From Theocolax elegans (Eukaryota; Arthropoda; Insecta; Hymenoptera; Cerocephalidae), in NCBI GenBank assembly GCA_026168455.1, contig CM047426.1, positions 29,075,058 to 29,139,057 of the forward strand: 64,000 bases of DNA, given 5' to 3'. This document shows positions 25,236 through 36,380 of the stretch, piece by piece. The notes below the pieces were generated by a model. That model had not been told where the DNA came from. It saw only the letters and a list, made by a program, of their open reading frames with translations, and did not search any database. The translations under genes were made by a program, and so were the position numbers. Each line of letters starts with the position of its first letter. Positions within the stretch are counted from its first letter, which is position 1.

Positions 25236-26897
25236 AATATACTATACAATTATTTATTTACACACACAAACACCTTTAATAACTATTTTCCTAAAGTTAC
25301 ATTTATATTTTTATAATATGCAAATTATACGTTTAACGAAGATATACTCAGTTTTATACATAAAACTCATCTAGTCGATCGTTTTAATTCTACGACAAAT
25401 TGTAAAAGAAAATAATATATCTACTAATAACAATCCGATTAAAACTATTACGTCCACATTTGCTTCTTTAAGCAGATAAATGATGATCAATGTCATCTAA
25501 TTATGATCACGCAAGCCTACAAAAAACGAAGATGAACATTTGACTGGATCTACCTACACCGTCGTATTTTTTAACGTTGATATCGAACCTTTAGTCAGAA
25601 TATGGTATAACCTGGTCTCCAGCGAGAAAAATACAAAAAAATAAATGCAAAACTCAGGTTTTTCATGTTTCTTTTTGCATTTTCAGAAAGAGTTGCATTC
25701 AATCGTACCTCAAATTTGAATCCAACTGATAAAAATATGCCGAAACCACGTTTGAAATATTTCTTTAATAAAATTTAATTAAAAAGCTACAATTTATAAA
25801 ATTACAAAGTTATGTGATTGAAATTTATATATTAGTACAGAAAAACATGTATTTTTAGTAGATGAGTAACTATTAACCGATAATGAAAAGTAATTTTGAC
25901 CATGATGGAACCTGAATATTTGAAGTATCGAGAGAGAATATTAGTGGAAATACTCTTTCTTTTCGCGATGATGATCTAAATAACTTGCTGGTTTTGTTTA
26001 CGGAGATAAGTCTGGGTTGAAAATGAAAAAACTATTCAATTTAACAATTAATAATTTTTTAATTTTAATATACTATACAATTATTTATTTACACACACAA
26101 ACACCTTTAATAACTATTTTCCTAAAGTTACATTTATATTTTTATAATATGCAAATTATACGTTTAACGAAGATATACTCAGTTTTATACATAAAACTCA
26201 TCTAGTCGATCGTTTTAATTCTACGACAAATTGTAAAAGAAAATAATATATCTACTAATAACAATCCGATTAAAACTATTACGTCCACATTTGCTTCTTT
26301 AAGCAGATAAATGATGATCAATGTCATCTAATTATGATCACGCAAGCCTACAAAAACGAAGATGAACATTTGACTGGATCTACCTACACCGTCGTATTTT
26401 TTAACGTTGATATCGAACCTTTAGTCAGAATATGGTATAAACCTGGTCTCCAGCGAGAAAAATACAAAAAAATAAATGCAAAACTCAGGTTTTTCATGTT
26501 TCTTTTTGCATTTTCAGAAAGAGTTGCATTCAATCGTACCTCAAATTTGAATCCAACTGATAAAAATATGCCGAAACCACGTTTGAAATATTTCTTTAAT
26601 AAAATTTAATTAAAAAGCTACAATTTATAAAATTACAAAGTTATGTGATTGAAATTTATATATTAGTACAGAAAAACATGTATTTTTAGTAGATGAGTAA
26701 CTATTAACCGATAATGAAAAGTAATTTTGACCATGATGGAACCTGAATATTTGAAGTATCGAGAGAGAATATTAGTGGAAATACTCTTTTCTTTTCGCGA
26801 TGATGATCTAAATAACTTGCTGGTTTTTGTTTACGGAGATAAGTCTGGGTTGAAAATGAAAAAACTATTCAATTTTAACAATTAATAATTTTTTTAT
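25236..26897. repeat. Direct tandem duplication, period about 831 bp
   Basis: Unit 1 is 25236-26066 and unit 2 is 26067-26897, each beginning ATATACTATACAATTATTTA. The differences I found are homopolymer lengths: CTACAAAAAACG/CTACAAAAACG, TATAACCTGG/TATAAACCTGG, CTCTTTC/CTCTTTTC, GGTTTTG/GGTTTTTG, AATTTAAC/AATTTTAAC. Copies this similar are either very recent or an artefact of joining overlapping contigs. Confidence 0.9.
26334..26609 (+). pseudogene. Fragment of a repeated unknown coding sequence
   Basis: An open frame of 91 codons in unit 2 of the 831-bp duplication; the matching part of unit 1 (from 25503) is broken by homopolymer length changes. The segment STYTVVFFNVDIEPL, continuing to KPGLQREKYKK, has a diverged relative on the - strand at 39.7-39.8 kb reading YTDVFFDVDFKSLIRI and KPGLSNEK. 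No initiator context, introns or known domain were recognised. It is probably a relic of a dispersed element rather than a host gene. Confidence 0.35.
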
Positions 26898-27845
26898 AAC
26901 AATTGAAAATATTTATTAATGTTTTAAACAAATTATATATTAAAATTTCTATATTAATTTAAAAAATTATATTATTATTAACTTTTATTTTAAATTTTTT
27001 GGCCAACTTATGTGACATAACTATTTTAATTAATTATGAGACTCCGTACTCTCATTTTTGTCCATATGGACTTACCGCAGGATATCTCAGGAACCAAACC
27101 GAAAAAAATATATTTTTGATCTAAGCGGAATTCTTCTTAAATATGCCTCTAGAAAAAAATTTAGTTAATCTAATACGATTCTTTTAGAATTCAAAAAAGG
27201 AATTTGATTGATTTTAGAATATTGATATATTTGAGTTGTATTATTTCATTTCTCACTAAAAGAAAGTTCGCTTGATTATAGAAGAATCCGTTTGATAATA
27301 AAAGAATCACATTAGAGCAAACAAATTTTCTTCTTGAGGTTTTTTTCAGTGTGCACTTCATGGAATAGACTAAATTGTAATAGTAACTTTTAAATATGAT
27401 TTTAACCCACTTGAATGAAACCGAATGTGTTAACATTTTAATAAAAAAATTATATTACAAAATTATTTTGAAAAATTGAAAAATTAGGTAATAGACAACT
27501 AAATAAATTTTTATAAATAAACATTTAAACTTTTATTAAAATCCTGCTTCATTTAAGTCGATTTAAATCACGTTTTGCTATTAATGTTAAAATTTTTGCC
27601 TATTAGATGAAGTGGTTCCTGAGATATCCTGCGATAAGTCCATTATGGAAAAAATTACAGTACGGAGTCTCATAATTATTTATGTTATGTTACAAATAAA
27701 TTAGTTAAAAAATTCTAAATAAAAATAATAGTAAGACAATTAGTATAATAAATTAAGATATGTTTAAAATTATTATGAAAAACAATTATTAATTAATAAT
27801 ATTGAATAGTTCTTTTTCAATTTAAACCCAGGATTGTCCACTTAA
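26846..27845. mobile_element. About 1-kb fold-back element, decayed
   Basis: Outer arms: GTCTGGGTTGAAAATG near 26843-26860 against CATTTTCAACCCAGAC-like sequence near 27815-27835, plus the shared ACTATTCAAT. Inner arms: GAGACTCCGTACT and CAGGATATCTCAGGAACC (27040-27097) against GGTTCCTGAGATATCCTG and AGTACGGAGTCTC (27612-27672). Arms are diverged by several indels. Exact ends and target duplication are not clear because the left end overlaps the tandem duplication. Confidence 0.65.
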
Positions 27846-27849
27846 GCAT

Positions 27850-28326
27850 ACCTTTTTCAAATGATCGGTGCCGAGGTTTATTTGACTTTTTTTTTCTACG
27901 TCTCTTTTTATCATCCAGCAGAAATCTACTAATATATTAATGCTTCGACGACTTTGAAATAGATATTAAAATTCAAGTCCTGGTGGAATCGCTCTCCTTG
28001 TTCTTCACTAAAATATCTATTGATTTTTTTGTAAGTATTACTACATGAAGGAAATGTAATTTTAAGTTCATTAAGCTGTCCAAATTTGGAAACTTTTTGG
28101 CATAGTTGCTACAATTTCATTTTAAATCTGCGTCTTGTATATTATCTAAGAACTTTGTTATACGTCTTTAAAACTAAACCATGCTGTTTTCTCGACATCA
28201 TTCAAAGTTGTATTAAAATGTTCATTTTGAAATAAAGTACGATTTTCAGGACAATTGAGGATACTCTCATTCGGTTTATCTTTACTTTAATTTCTAAATA
28301 TTTGACCCAAATATTTGTAGCATTTG
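27850..28326 (-). pseudogene. Dead copy of a transposon-type gene (EQGERFHQD / CWMIKRD family)
   Basis: Read on the - strand, broken frames reconstruct the order of a protein repeatedly annotated as uncharacterised in arthropods and cnidarians: a YKYLGQIF-like start (about 28320), NTTLNDVEKTAWFSFKDV (about 28170-28225), ELKITFLH (about 28045-28070), SEEQGERFHQDL (27974-28010) and DFCWMIKRD (27902-27926). Stops and frameshifts lie between these blocks, so it is not functional. I recall the family from its EEQGERFHQDI signature, which is usually multi-copy and so transposon-like; its superfamily I cannot name with confidence. It directly abuts the fold-back element at 26846-27845. Confidence 0.65.
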
Positions 28327-28453
28327 ATTGTAATGATAGCCAATATTAAGATGCTAGACAATTAACCAGTGAAACTAATTAGTAGTCTAACAATTATATA
28401 ATTTTACTGGATTCGTTTGTTCAGTTGTTTACAGTAATAAACGTACTTATGTA

Positions 28454-28682
28454 GTGTCACGTAGACACATGAGTGTACGCAACGTAATGAGATGCTCCGC
28501 TGCTATCTTAGATGACGTTTAACGTTGACGTATCAACAAGTATATAAACCTCCATCATTGCGAAGGGTTTGGTTAATAGTAGTTAAGTTTAGTTTAGAGT
28601 AGTTAGTAGATACCATTCTCTGGACTTTTGCTACTAAATCTCTCAGCCTTCCTCATCCAGGAATTGTGAATAAAACCAACCC
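28454..28682 (+). mobile_element. Possible solo LTR
   Basis: A 229-bp segment starting GTGTCACGTAGACACATGAG with TATA-type GTATATAAACC near 28539 and a polyadenylation-type AATAAA near 28670, the order expected in an LTR. It is flanked by ATGTA on both sides (28449-28453, 28683-28687), which fits a 5-bp target duplication. No internal retroelement genes or second LTR are present. The exact edges are uncertain since the start lacks an unambiguous TG. Confidence 0.45.
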
Positions 28683-28943
28683 ATGTATATACGATATGTA
28701 GGTTAACTTTACAATGCGCAATGCACAGAATCAATCGTAAAATTAATTATAGCAAAATAATAAAAATTAGGAAATTAAGTAATAATATATATTAAGTAGT
28801 AAGTATTTGTTTGGATAACAAGTTTTAGTATGTATATGTTTATCTAGCCAATTTTACAACAAATAAATTTGAAGTATTTTAGTAGAACAGAATTGCAGCC
28901 TAAGCGTTTAGCTATCAGGAAAGTCTAAAACCGTTCTCATACA
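28683..28943. other. Spacer
   Basis: A+T-rich sequence between the LTR-like segment and the next tandem duplication; nothing recognised. Confidence 0.4.
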
Positions 28944-30281
28944 TAATAAAAAAACGATTTTTACAAATAAAAGAAAGCAGATAAAAAAGTGGTAAATTAT
29001 ACATTTTTGACGTTGATATATCAATAACTAAACTAATAATAATAAGTAAAGCGTTCTAATAGCAAGTATGGGTTATGCGGCTAACCTTATATTAGCTAAC
29101 TCGCTATGTATTAGTACAGTTCACGAACACAGTAATCACAAATTATATAACTTTGTTAAAATATTATTATTTACGAGTTTAGAGAAGCTATGCACAAAAT
29201 TTTCTGTTTAATTTTTTATAAAGTTTTAAATCACATATTTAATTTTAAAGTCTTTATAGAATAGTAGACTAATTATTGTTGTACTAATTAGAAATGTAGG
29301 ACACCATATGTATACTATATATATATGTATTATATTTCTATATTATATTTGTGACATCGTGAGTAAAGTTGGATTTTAGTCCTCGGATATTAGAGTAAAA
29401 TGTACTTTTTATAATGTTCTAAAAATCATTTTACAACTTGCGGAGTAAAATGTGAAAATTTTTATTTTTGATTTTAATCTACACTGTATTCTGTAAAAGT
29501 CTCATAATAACATGTACACAATTTATGGTAATAATACTTATATTTACGATACTCATGCAGTATCTATACGCCACAACGTTACTAATAAATGGTATAATAT
29601 TCTGATACAGGTAAAAATTTCCCCTTCTCTTATATCTTTGATAGAATGTATTACTGTACTTCATATTTAAAAAACAATTCAAATAACAAATATTAATACC
29701 TAGTGTCCTTAAGAATTTCTGAAATTGTTAGTTCTGAGAAATGTAATTTATTATTGTTTTAATATTATTAATTTGCGTTATGTAATTGGAGTTTGTTCAA
29801 TTATACATACGAATGTTAATTATATGTAACTTTCGACAATGTTAACTATACGTACAGTATTTTCGTCAATCTTATAATTTTTATTATAATTCTATTTCTA
29901 TTAAAATAGATGAAGTAAATAATAAAAAAACGATTTTTACAAATAAAAGAAAGCAGATAAAAAAGTGGTAAATTATACATTTTTGACGTTGATATATCAA
30001 TAACTAAACTAATAATAATAAGTAAAGCGTTCTAATAGCAAGTATGGGTTATGCGGCTAACCTTATATTAGCTAACTCGCTATGTATTAGTACAGTTCAC
30101 GAACACAGTAATCACAAATTATATAACTTTGTTAAAATATTATTATTTACGAGTTTAGAGAAGCTATGCACAAAATTTTCTGTTTAATTTTTTATAAAGT
30201 TTTAAATCACATATTTAATTTTAAAGTCTTTATAGAATAGTAGACTAATTATTGTTGTACTAATTAGAAATGTAGGACACC

Positions 30282-30318
<37 letters not shown>

Positions 30319-30920
30319 ATTATATTTCTATAATTATATTTTTGCAACAGTGTGAGTAAAGTTGGATTTTAGTCCTCGATATTAGGGAGTAAAATGGTAC
30401 TTTTTATAACACTGTGACTAAAAATCGATTTTACAACTTGCGGGAGTAAAATGTGAAAATTTTTATTTTTGATTTTAATCTACACTGTATTCTGTAAAAG
30501 TCTCATAATAACATGTACACAATTTATGGTAATAATACTTATATTTACGATACTCATGCAGTATCTATACGCCACAACGTTACTAATAATGGTATAATAT
30601 TCTGATACAGGTAAAAATTTCCCCTTCTCTTATATCTTTGATAGAATGTATTACTGTACTTCATATTTAAAAAACAATTCAAATAACAAATATTAATACC
30701 TAGTGTCCTTAAGAATTTCTGAAATTGTTAGTTCTGAGAAATGTAATTTATTATTGTTTTAATATTATTAATTTGCGTTATGTAATTGGAGTTTGTTCAA
30801 TTATACATACGAATGTTAATTATATGTAACTTTCGACAATGTTAACTATACGTACAGTATTTTCGTCAATCTTATAATTTTTATTATAATTCTATTTCTA
30901 TTAAAATAGATGAAGTAAAT
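28944..30920. repeat. Direct tandem duplication, period about 977 bp
   Basis: Unit 1 (28944-29920) and unit 2 (29921-30920) both begin AATAAAAAAACGATTTTTAC and end TAGATGAAGTAAAT. They match closely except around a (TA)n tract (29305-29340 and 30283-30316), where unit 2 has a longer run, and in the following 120 bp, where small insertions and deletions cluster. No gene lies inside. Confidence 0.9.
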
Positions 30921-31935
30921 ATTAAAAAAATAATTCTTTATATATTTATGAATAATTAAACATTGTTTGATTCGGAAATTTGTTTATTTGTTTTTTTTTA
31001 TTTTTATTTATTTTATAAAAGCATTTTTAAAATTATTTTTAAGGGGGCTTGCAGCCCTGGACCCGCTCTCCGCCCCTTACCCGCACTCTAATTGTCTTAC
31101 ATTCGTTTATTACGGAGATGTCCACGTTCATTACTTTGTATTTTTAATTTTGTATGTTTTAACAAAAATTTACTCACACTGTTGCAAAAAATAGCGTATG
31201 CAACGCGGGCTTTTCACGATTTATATACGATTTTTTCTAAACCGCTTTTTACGCCATGTTGCATATTATACTATTATATATCGTTCAGTAGTTTGTGTAC
31301 AGCGGCAAAAATATGTAGTGTTTTTAATGTATAGGTTCCCGGCCAGTTTTCTTTCTATTTTTAGGCTTATTCGCGACGAACCTAACCATTTATAAGGTAA
31401 CTGGTTAGCGTTTCTAGCAGGGTACAATAGAATTCTTAGTAAGAATTAAAATATAAATTCGATAGTTATTATCTTCGTATAAAATTAATACAAGTCAAAT
31501 TATCTTTAACTCTAGCCACCATATACCGACGGATGGTAACTGACGAACCTTAGAGTCTTTAATGGAAATCGAATCTATTTTGGAGTAGGAACTGACTACA
31601 TTTTCAACATATGACCGAAAAATGTTGTTCTCCAATATGAAACTTTTTTTTCTACCTTTTTAACCCATTATTCCTGGTCAATTCGGGTGAATCTATCAAT
31701 CCTACGATTTAACTAGTTATATTTCAGTTCGTAAAAATGCTTTGCCTTATATTTTGTCCAACATATGAAAACTGGCGATCTTATTCGCCATAAAAGAGGA
31801 TTCGAAACTACTTCGAATGAACAATATAATTATATTAGTCAATATATCTTTGTACCGACGATTTTGATGACACAAATAATTAACTAATTCAATACTTATA
31901 TAGAGAAGTTATTTAATTTTACAGGATTCAATATA
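30921..31935. other. Repeat-like non-coding interval
   Basis: No gene recognised. It includes a short G+C-rich block (GGGGGCTTGCAGCCCTGGAC near 31043) and the word TTACTCACACTGTTGCAAAA near 31170, the reverse complement of which (TTTTGCAACAGTGTGAGTAA) occurs at about 30341 in the tandem unit, so dispersed repeat fragments are shared. Overlapping frames of 65-80 codons at 30967-31395 show no motif. Confidence 0.45.
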
Positions 31936-32739
31936 GTCCGGGAGCTGGCTATGTCCCCGTTGGGAATTACATGTCCCCGGATAAAAACCATGAAATCCGA
32001 TGGATTTTGGGCCATAGAATCCAAATCCGTCGGTACATTTGGCCAAAAAATGGTACTTTTTGTTTAAACCGCAATTGTTTAAACAAAATATAAAAAGTTA
32101 TATTTTCGCATCGGACAATTTTTTTTCATAAAATTTAGGCAATTTTAAGGCGAAAATGTCTCTTTCAAAATTTCTCTAAAATCAAAATTGAAATAACTAG
32201 AATTTTTTGAATTTTCTTTTTCTCATTTTTAAGCATCTTTAAACAATAATATAGTCGTCAATTTCTAACTTTTTGCGAAAATTCAAATTTCTTTATATTC
32301 TTTAAACTTGCATTTAGTATAATTAAGTAAAAATATTAAAAATTGCTTTATTGTTTATTATATAATTAATAATAATTCATAGAATTTTAAATATTAATTA
32401 AAAATTATTAACTGAATGTAGTACATGAATGGCTTATTGACTGTTAATAAAAATGAGAAAAAAAATTTTTTTAAATTCTAGTTATTTCAATTTTGACATT
32501 AGAGAAATTTTGAAAGAGACATTTTCGACTTAAAATTGCCTAAATTTTATGAAAAAATTGTCCTATGCGAAATATAACTTTTTATATTTTGTTTAAACAA
32601 TTGCGGTTTAAACAAAAAGTACCATTTTTTGGCCAAATGTACCGACGGATTTGGATTCTACGGCCCATAATCCATCGGATTTCATGGTTTTTATCCGGGG
32701 ACATGTAATTCCCAACGGGGACATAGCCAGCTCCCGGAC
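31936..32739. mobile_element. 0.8-kb fold-back MITE with TA target duplication
   Basis: The ends GTCCGGGAGCTGGCTATGTC and their reverse complement (ending AGCCAGCTCCCGGAC) are flanked by TA (31934-31935, 32740-32741). The arms stay complementary for about 250 bp, through CCATGAAATCCGATGGATTT, CCGTCGGTACATTTGGCC and TTGTTTAAACAAAATATAAA. The centre (about 32260-32460) is A+T-rich with no frame. Confidence 0.87.
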
Positions 32740-32741
32740 TA

Positions 32742-33062
32742 ATTAGTTTTATGTACGAGGTTAGCCGAGATATTGATTAGTCAATGATTTGAGATTATGA
32801 TAATAATCGGTAACTAACTATTTTGAGTCCAACTCATAGTTTGTCGACCATTTTTCTTGGTTCAATTTCTACCAAGAATATATAATTAATAGGTATATTA
32901 TAATATAGTTCCACATTGAGAGTTATTAACGTGTCGATCGTTGCGCGGATCAACATTCGTCCACGGCGAGAAATTGAAAGAATTTCATAAACGATAAATG
33001 ACTTATCATTAGATTAATATTGTTGTTTTAATGTTATTAACAATTGTTTTAAATTTTATATA
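32742..33062. other. Spacer
   Basis: A+T-rich; a short G+C-richer word block near 32930-32970 (GTCGATCGTTGCGCGGATCA). No feature recognised. Confidence 0.4.
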
Positions 33063-33178
33063 CACAGACAGAAATATATATTTGATATTAAGATATTTAT
33101 TAACTGTTAACAAATCTAAGGCTATATTTGTTAACTGTTAATAAATATCTTAATATCAAATAAATCCTTCTCTCAGTG
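33063..33178. mobile_element. 116-bp palindromic MITE, copy 1
   Basis: A near-perfect palindrome flanked by TA (33061-33062, 33179-33180). Right end ...CTTCTCTCAGTG; inner stem TTTGATATTAAGATATTTAT and TTAACTGTTAACAAAT. The same 116-bp element lies inverted at 45453-45568; the two differ mainly in the first ~20 bases here. Confidence 0.9.
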
Positions 33179-33365
33179 TATAACTTAAAAAGCTTTTTTA
33201 ACCATTTTTTAAATTTTGCTATGTTTCTGAAGGAGATTTTTGTTTCCATGACATGGATATAACGTGTCATCTCCAAAACGTAGCTCAGTTTGGGAAATCG
33301 TTTGTGATATATGTGTTTAGTCTGTAAATTGTTTGCTAATGCTGATTGTGTTTATTTAAGTGTGT
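33179..33365. other. Spacer
   Basis: A short non-coding stretch between the small MITE and the next duplication; nothing recognised. Confidence 0.4.
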
Positions 33366-33532
33366 TAATTTATTTATATATTTAAGTTATGAACTGTTAT
33401 TATTATTATAATGAACAAACAAAAAAGAAGGCTGGTAAATAAAATAGGCGCGGTCGTGCCTAACGCAAGTATAGGTGCGAAAGCCATCTACATCAGCTAT
33501 ATAGCTTGCTCCTCAGATTTTTTATTTTCATA

Positions 33533-33965
33533 AAGAATGGGGTCCGATTTGTCGAAGGTTCATTCAAAATGTGTGCGATATTTCGAAATTTAAAAATTAG
33601 AATAACTTTTTTGTTATTTCGAACCGAGAAAATAGAATAATCATTATTTCGAAAGTAATAAAATCGTCAGATATTTGGTATTAGGTGGAATATTTCGAAT
33701 TCCATATAGTAGATAAATAATTTTCTACATTATTGTCTGTTATCAAGGTGTTAATAGACAAATATTATAAAAGTTATTTCTCTATATACTATAAAGTTCG
33801 AATATTCGGAACAAATATATAAGAACTGAAGAATGCATTATTTTCGAAATAATGATCTTTTATTTCTCTTGGTTCTAAATAATAAAAATGCATTTGTAAT
33901 TTTTAAAATTCGAAACAATGCACATATTTTGAATGAGCGTTCGACAAATCGGACCCCACCCTTCA
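33533..33965. mobile_element. 433-bp fold-back MITE with TA target duplication
   Basis: The ends AAGAATGGGGTCCGATTTGT and its imperfect complement (ACAAATCGGACCCCACCCTT then CA) are flanked by TA (33531-33532, 33966-33967). Arms continue through TTCATTCAAAATGTGTGC and a run of TTTCGAA words. No coding capacity. Confidence 0.8.
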
Positions 33966-34179
33966 TAAACGTTGGTTTATTTGTATTATAATATATATAT
34001 ATATACATATATATATATTATGTTTTATATGCAGTGTTTTATTGTTGTAAGCTCAACCTTTATGCTAATTGGTTAGCCTATACTTACTTTTGTTTTTAAT
34101 TATAGAAATTACATTAAATATAAAACCTGACTAAATAGTAAATAGTAAATTTTTTTTATTATTTTAACGTCGCTCTTGT

Positions 34180-34346
34180 ATGCTCCCAATCGGTGCTAAT
34201 CAGCGACGGAGGTCATACGATGTCTTTGTTAAGAAAGCACTTGTTCAAAATACATTCCCCAGTGGTGCTTGTATCAAACGGCCGGGGGGGGGGGGGGGGG
34301 GAGGCTCCACATTACGAGCCCGACGCCCTACCGACCGAGCCATTGC
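34180..34346 (-). repeat. tRNA-like SINE with 18-G run, copy 1
   Basis: On the - strand the head reads TGGCTCGGTCGGTAGGGCG, which fits a tRNA A box, followed by CGGGCTCGTAATG, an anticodon-loop-like sequence with CGT (Thr). A run of 18 C (18 G at 34284-34301 on +) follows, then a weak B-box-like GTTTGATACAAGC. The cloverleaf is not intact, so this is a tRNA-derived repeat and not a tRNA gene. The G run could form a quadruplex. Confidence 0.45.
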
Positions 34347-34666
34347 AGATCTCAATAATATAATTATAGAAAAATTCTGAATTATTATTTTCCAAACTAA
34401 TTCTCTTTTTGTCATCATTCGCTCTATCTTCAGCTCTGTTCGGCATGAGCGTTGCTGTTTCGCGTTAGCGCAATATTGTTATTTAAGAATAGAAAAAATT
34501 TAATTTATTTATATATTTAAGTTATGAACTGTTATTATTATTATAATGAACAAACAAAAAAGAAGGATGGTAAATAAAATAGGCGCGGTCGTGCCTAACG
34601 CAAGTATAGGTGCGAAAGCCATCTACATCAGCTATATAGCTAGCTCCTCAGATTTTTATTTTCATA

Positions 34667-35015
34667 AAGAATGGGGTCCGATTTGTCGAAGGTTCATTCA
34701 AAATGTGTGCGATATTTCGAAATTTAAAAATTAGAATAACTTTTTTGTTATTTCGAACCGAGAAAATAGAATAATCATTATTTCGAAAGTAATAAAATCG
34801 TCAGATATTTGGTATTAGGTGGAATATTTCGAATTCCATATAGTAGATAAATAATTTTCTACATTATTGTCTGTTATCAAGGTGCATTATTTTCGAAATA
34901 ATGATCTTTCTATTTATCTTAATTCTAAATAATAAAAATGCATTTCTAATTTTTAAAATTTGAAACAATGCACATATTTTGAATAAGCGTTCGACAAATC
35001 GGACCCCACCCTTCA
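34667..35015. mobile_element. Second copy of the 433-bp fold-back MITE, internally deleted
   Basis: Same ends and flanking TA as the copy at 33533, being part of the tandem unit, but 349 bp long because an ~84-bp inner segment is missing. Confidence 0.8.
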
Positions 35016-35214
35016 TAAACGTTGGTTTATTTGTATTATATATTATGTTTTATATGCAGTGTTTTATTGTTGTAAGCTCAACCTTTATGCTAATTGGTTA
35101 GCCTATACTTACTTTTGTTTTTAATTATAGAAATTACATTAAATATAAAACCTGACTAAATAGTAAATAGTAAATTTTTTTTTATTATTTTAACGTCGCT
35201 CTTTGTATGCTCCC

Positions 35215-35370
35215 AAATCGGTGCTAATCAGCGACGGAGGTCATACGATGTCTTTGTTAAGAAAGCACTTGTTCAAAATACATTCCCCAGTGGTGCTTGT
35301 ATCAAACGGCCGGGGGGGGGGGGGGGGGGAGAGGGAGGGCTCCACATTGCGGTCCTACCGACCGAGCCAT
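35215..35370 (-). repeat. tRNA-like SINE with 18-G run, copy 2
   Basis: Equivalent of the 34180-34346 segment in the second tandem unit. It keeps the G run (35312-35329) but lacks part of the head between the A-box-like block and the run. Confidence 0.42.
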
Positions 35371-35523
35371 CGCAGATCTCAATAATATAATTATAGAAAA
35401 ATTCTGAATTATTATTTTCCAAACTAATTCTCTTTTTTGTCATCATTCGCTCTATCTTCAGCTCTGTTCTGGCACGAGCGTTGCTGTTTTTGCGTTAGCG
35501 CAATATTGTTATTTAAGAATAGA

Positions 35524-35687
35524 AAAAATTTATATTTTTATAAATTGCAATATAATTCTTGTTGCTAATATTATAAAAGCAGCAAAGAAACTAATAAGAA
35601 TTAAAATGTAAAAAAATTGTTTACCTTGATTAGCTCATTTGTGTCACATGATGTGCCCGCAAAATCAATATGTTATTCTGTTGAAAG
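35524..35687. other. Spacer
   Basis: A+T-rich, no feature recognised. Confidence 0.4.
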
Positions 35688-36380
35688 GAAAAAATCTTTA
35701 TGTAAATTTTTTTTCTATATAAAAGATTAAGTTGTAGGTGAAACAAAATAGTTCTTTGCAATCGTAAATGTTGAACAGAAATTACCTCAATGTCGTACCC
35801 CTCGGATACAGTTTGATTTAATCATTTAATAACACATTAAACATTAATTATGCTGTGTTAGCACTAAATAATAATTTAATTTTAATATTTAGCGTATTTC
35901 TTGACATTAGTCACAACGTATACAAAATATAAATAAAGTTATAAAAATAAAAGAAGCCTTTGTGAGGTTTAAATAATTACTTGAAAGAATAATCACAAAA
36001 AATTGTATATAAATTTGAAAATTGATGTGACACAAGGAGCCATAGCACGAAATTTCACACCGAATACTACTTTTTATACATTTTTCTGCATAATTTTGGT
36101 TCCAAATATTTAGTCTAATTGAAATTCTCCAGAAAAATGTGTATTTAAAAAAAATGACACAAGGGGTTTAAATCGTAAGAAATGAAAACCAAAGAACATT
36201 AATTTTAATCTACATCTACCCTCTTTATGTACCAGGCCACTCAAATAAGCTTCAAAACGGGTAGTTTCATGTAAAAATTTTTATTTGTAATATCATCACA
36301 CAAAAAGCTTATGCTATTATTGTTATTCTGAAAGTTAATTAAACTCATTAAAATTAGTGGAATATATAATAATTATTACA

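Larger units (their letters stand above)
33366..35523. repeat. Direct tandem duplication, period about 1135 bp
   Basis: Unit 1 (33366-34500) and unit 2 (34501-35523) begin TAATTTATTTATATATTTAA and end near TATTTAAGAATAGAAAAAA. Unlike the 831-bp pair they also carry substitutions, and unit 2 lacks about 84 bp present in unit 1 (around 33750-33838). Each unit holds one fold-back element and one tRNA-like SINE with a G run. Confidence 0.9.

Noticed and set aside
34284..34346. tRNA-Thr gene
   Set aside because: The head resembles a tRNA but an 18-C run replaces the variable arm and the B box is degenerate; no closed cloverleaf.
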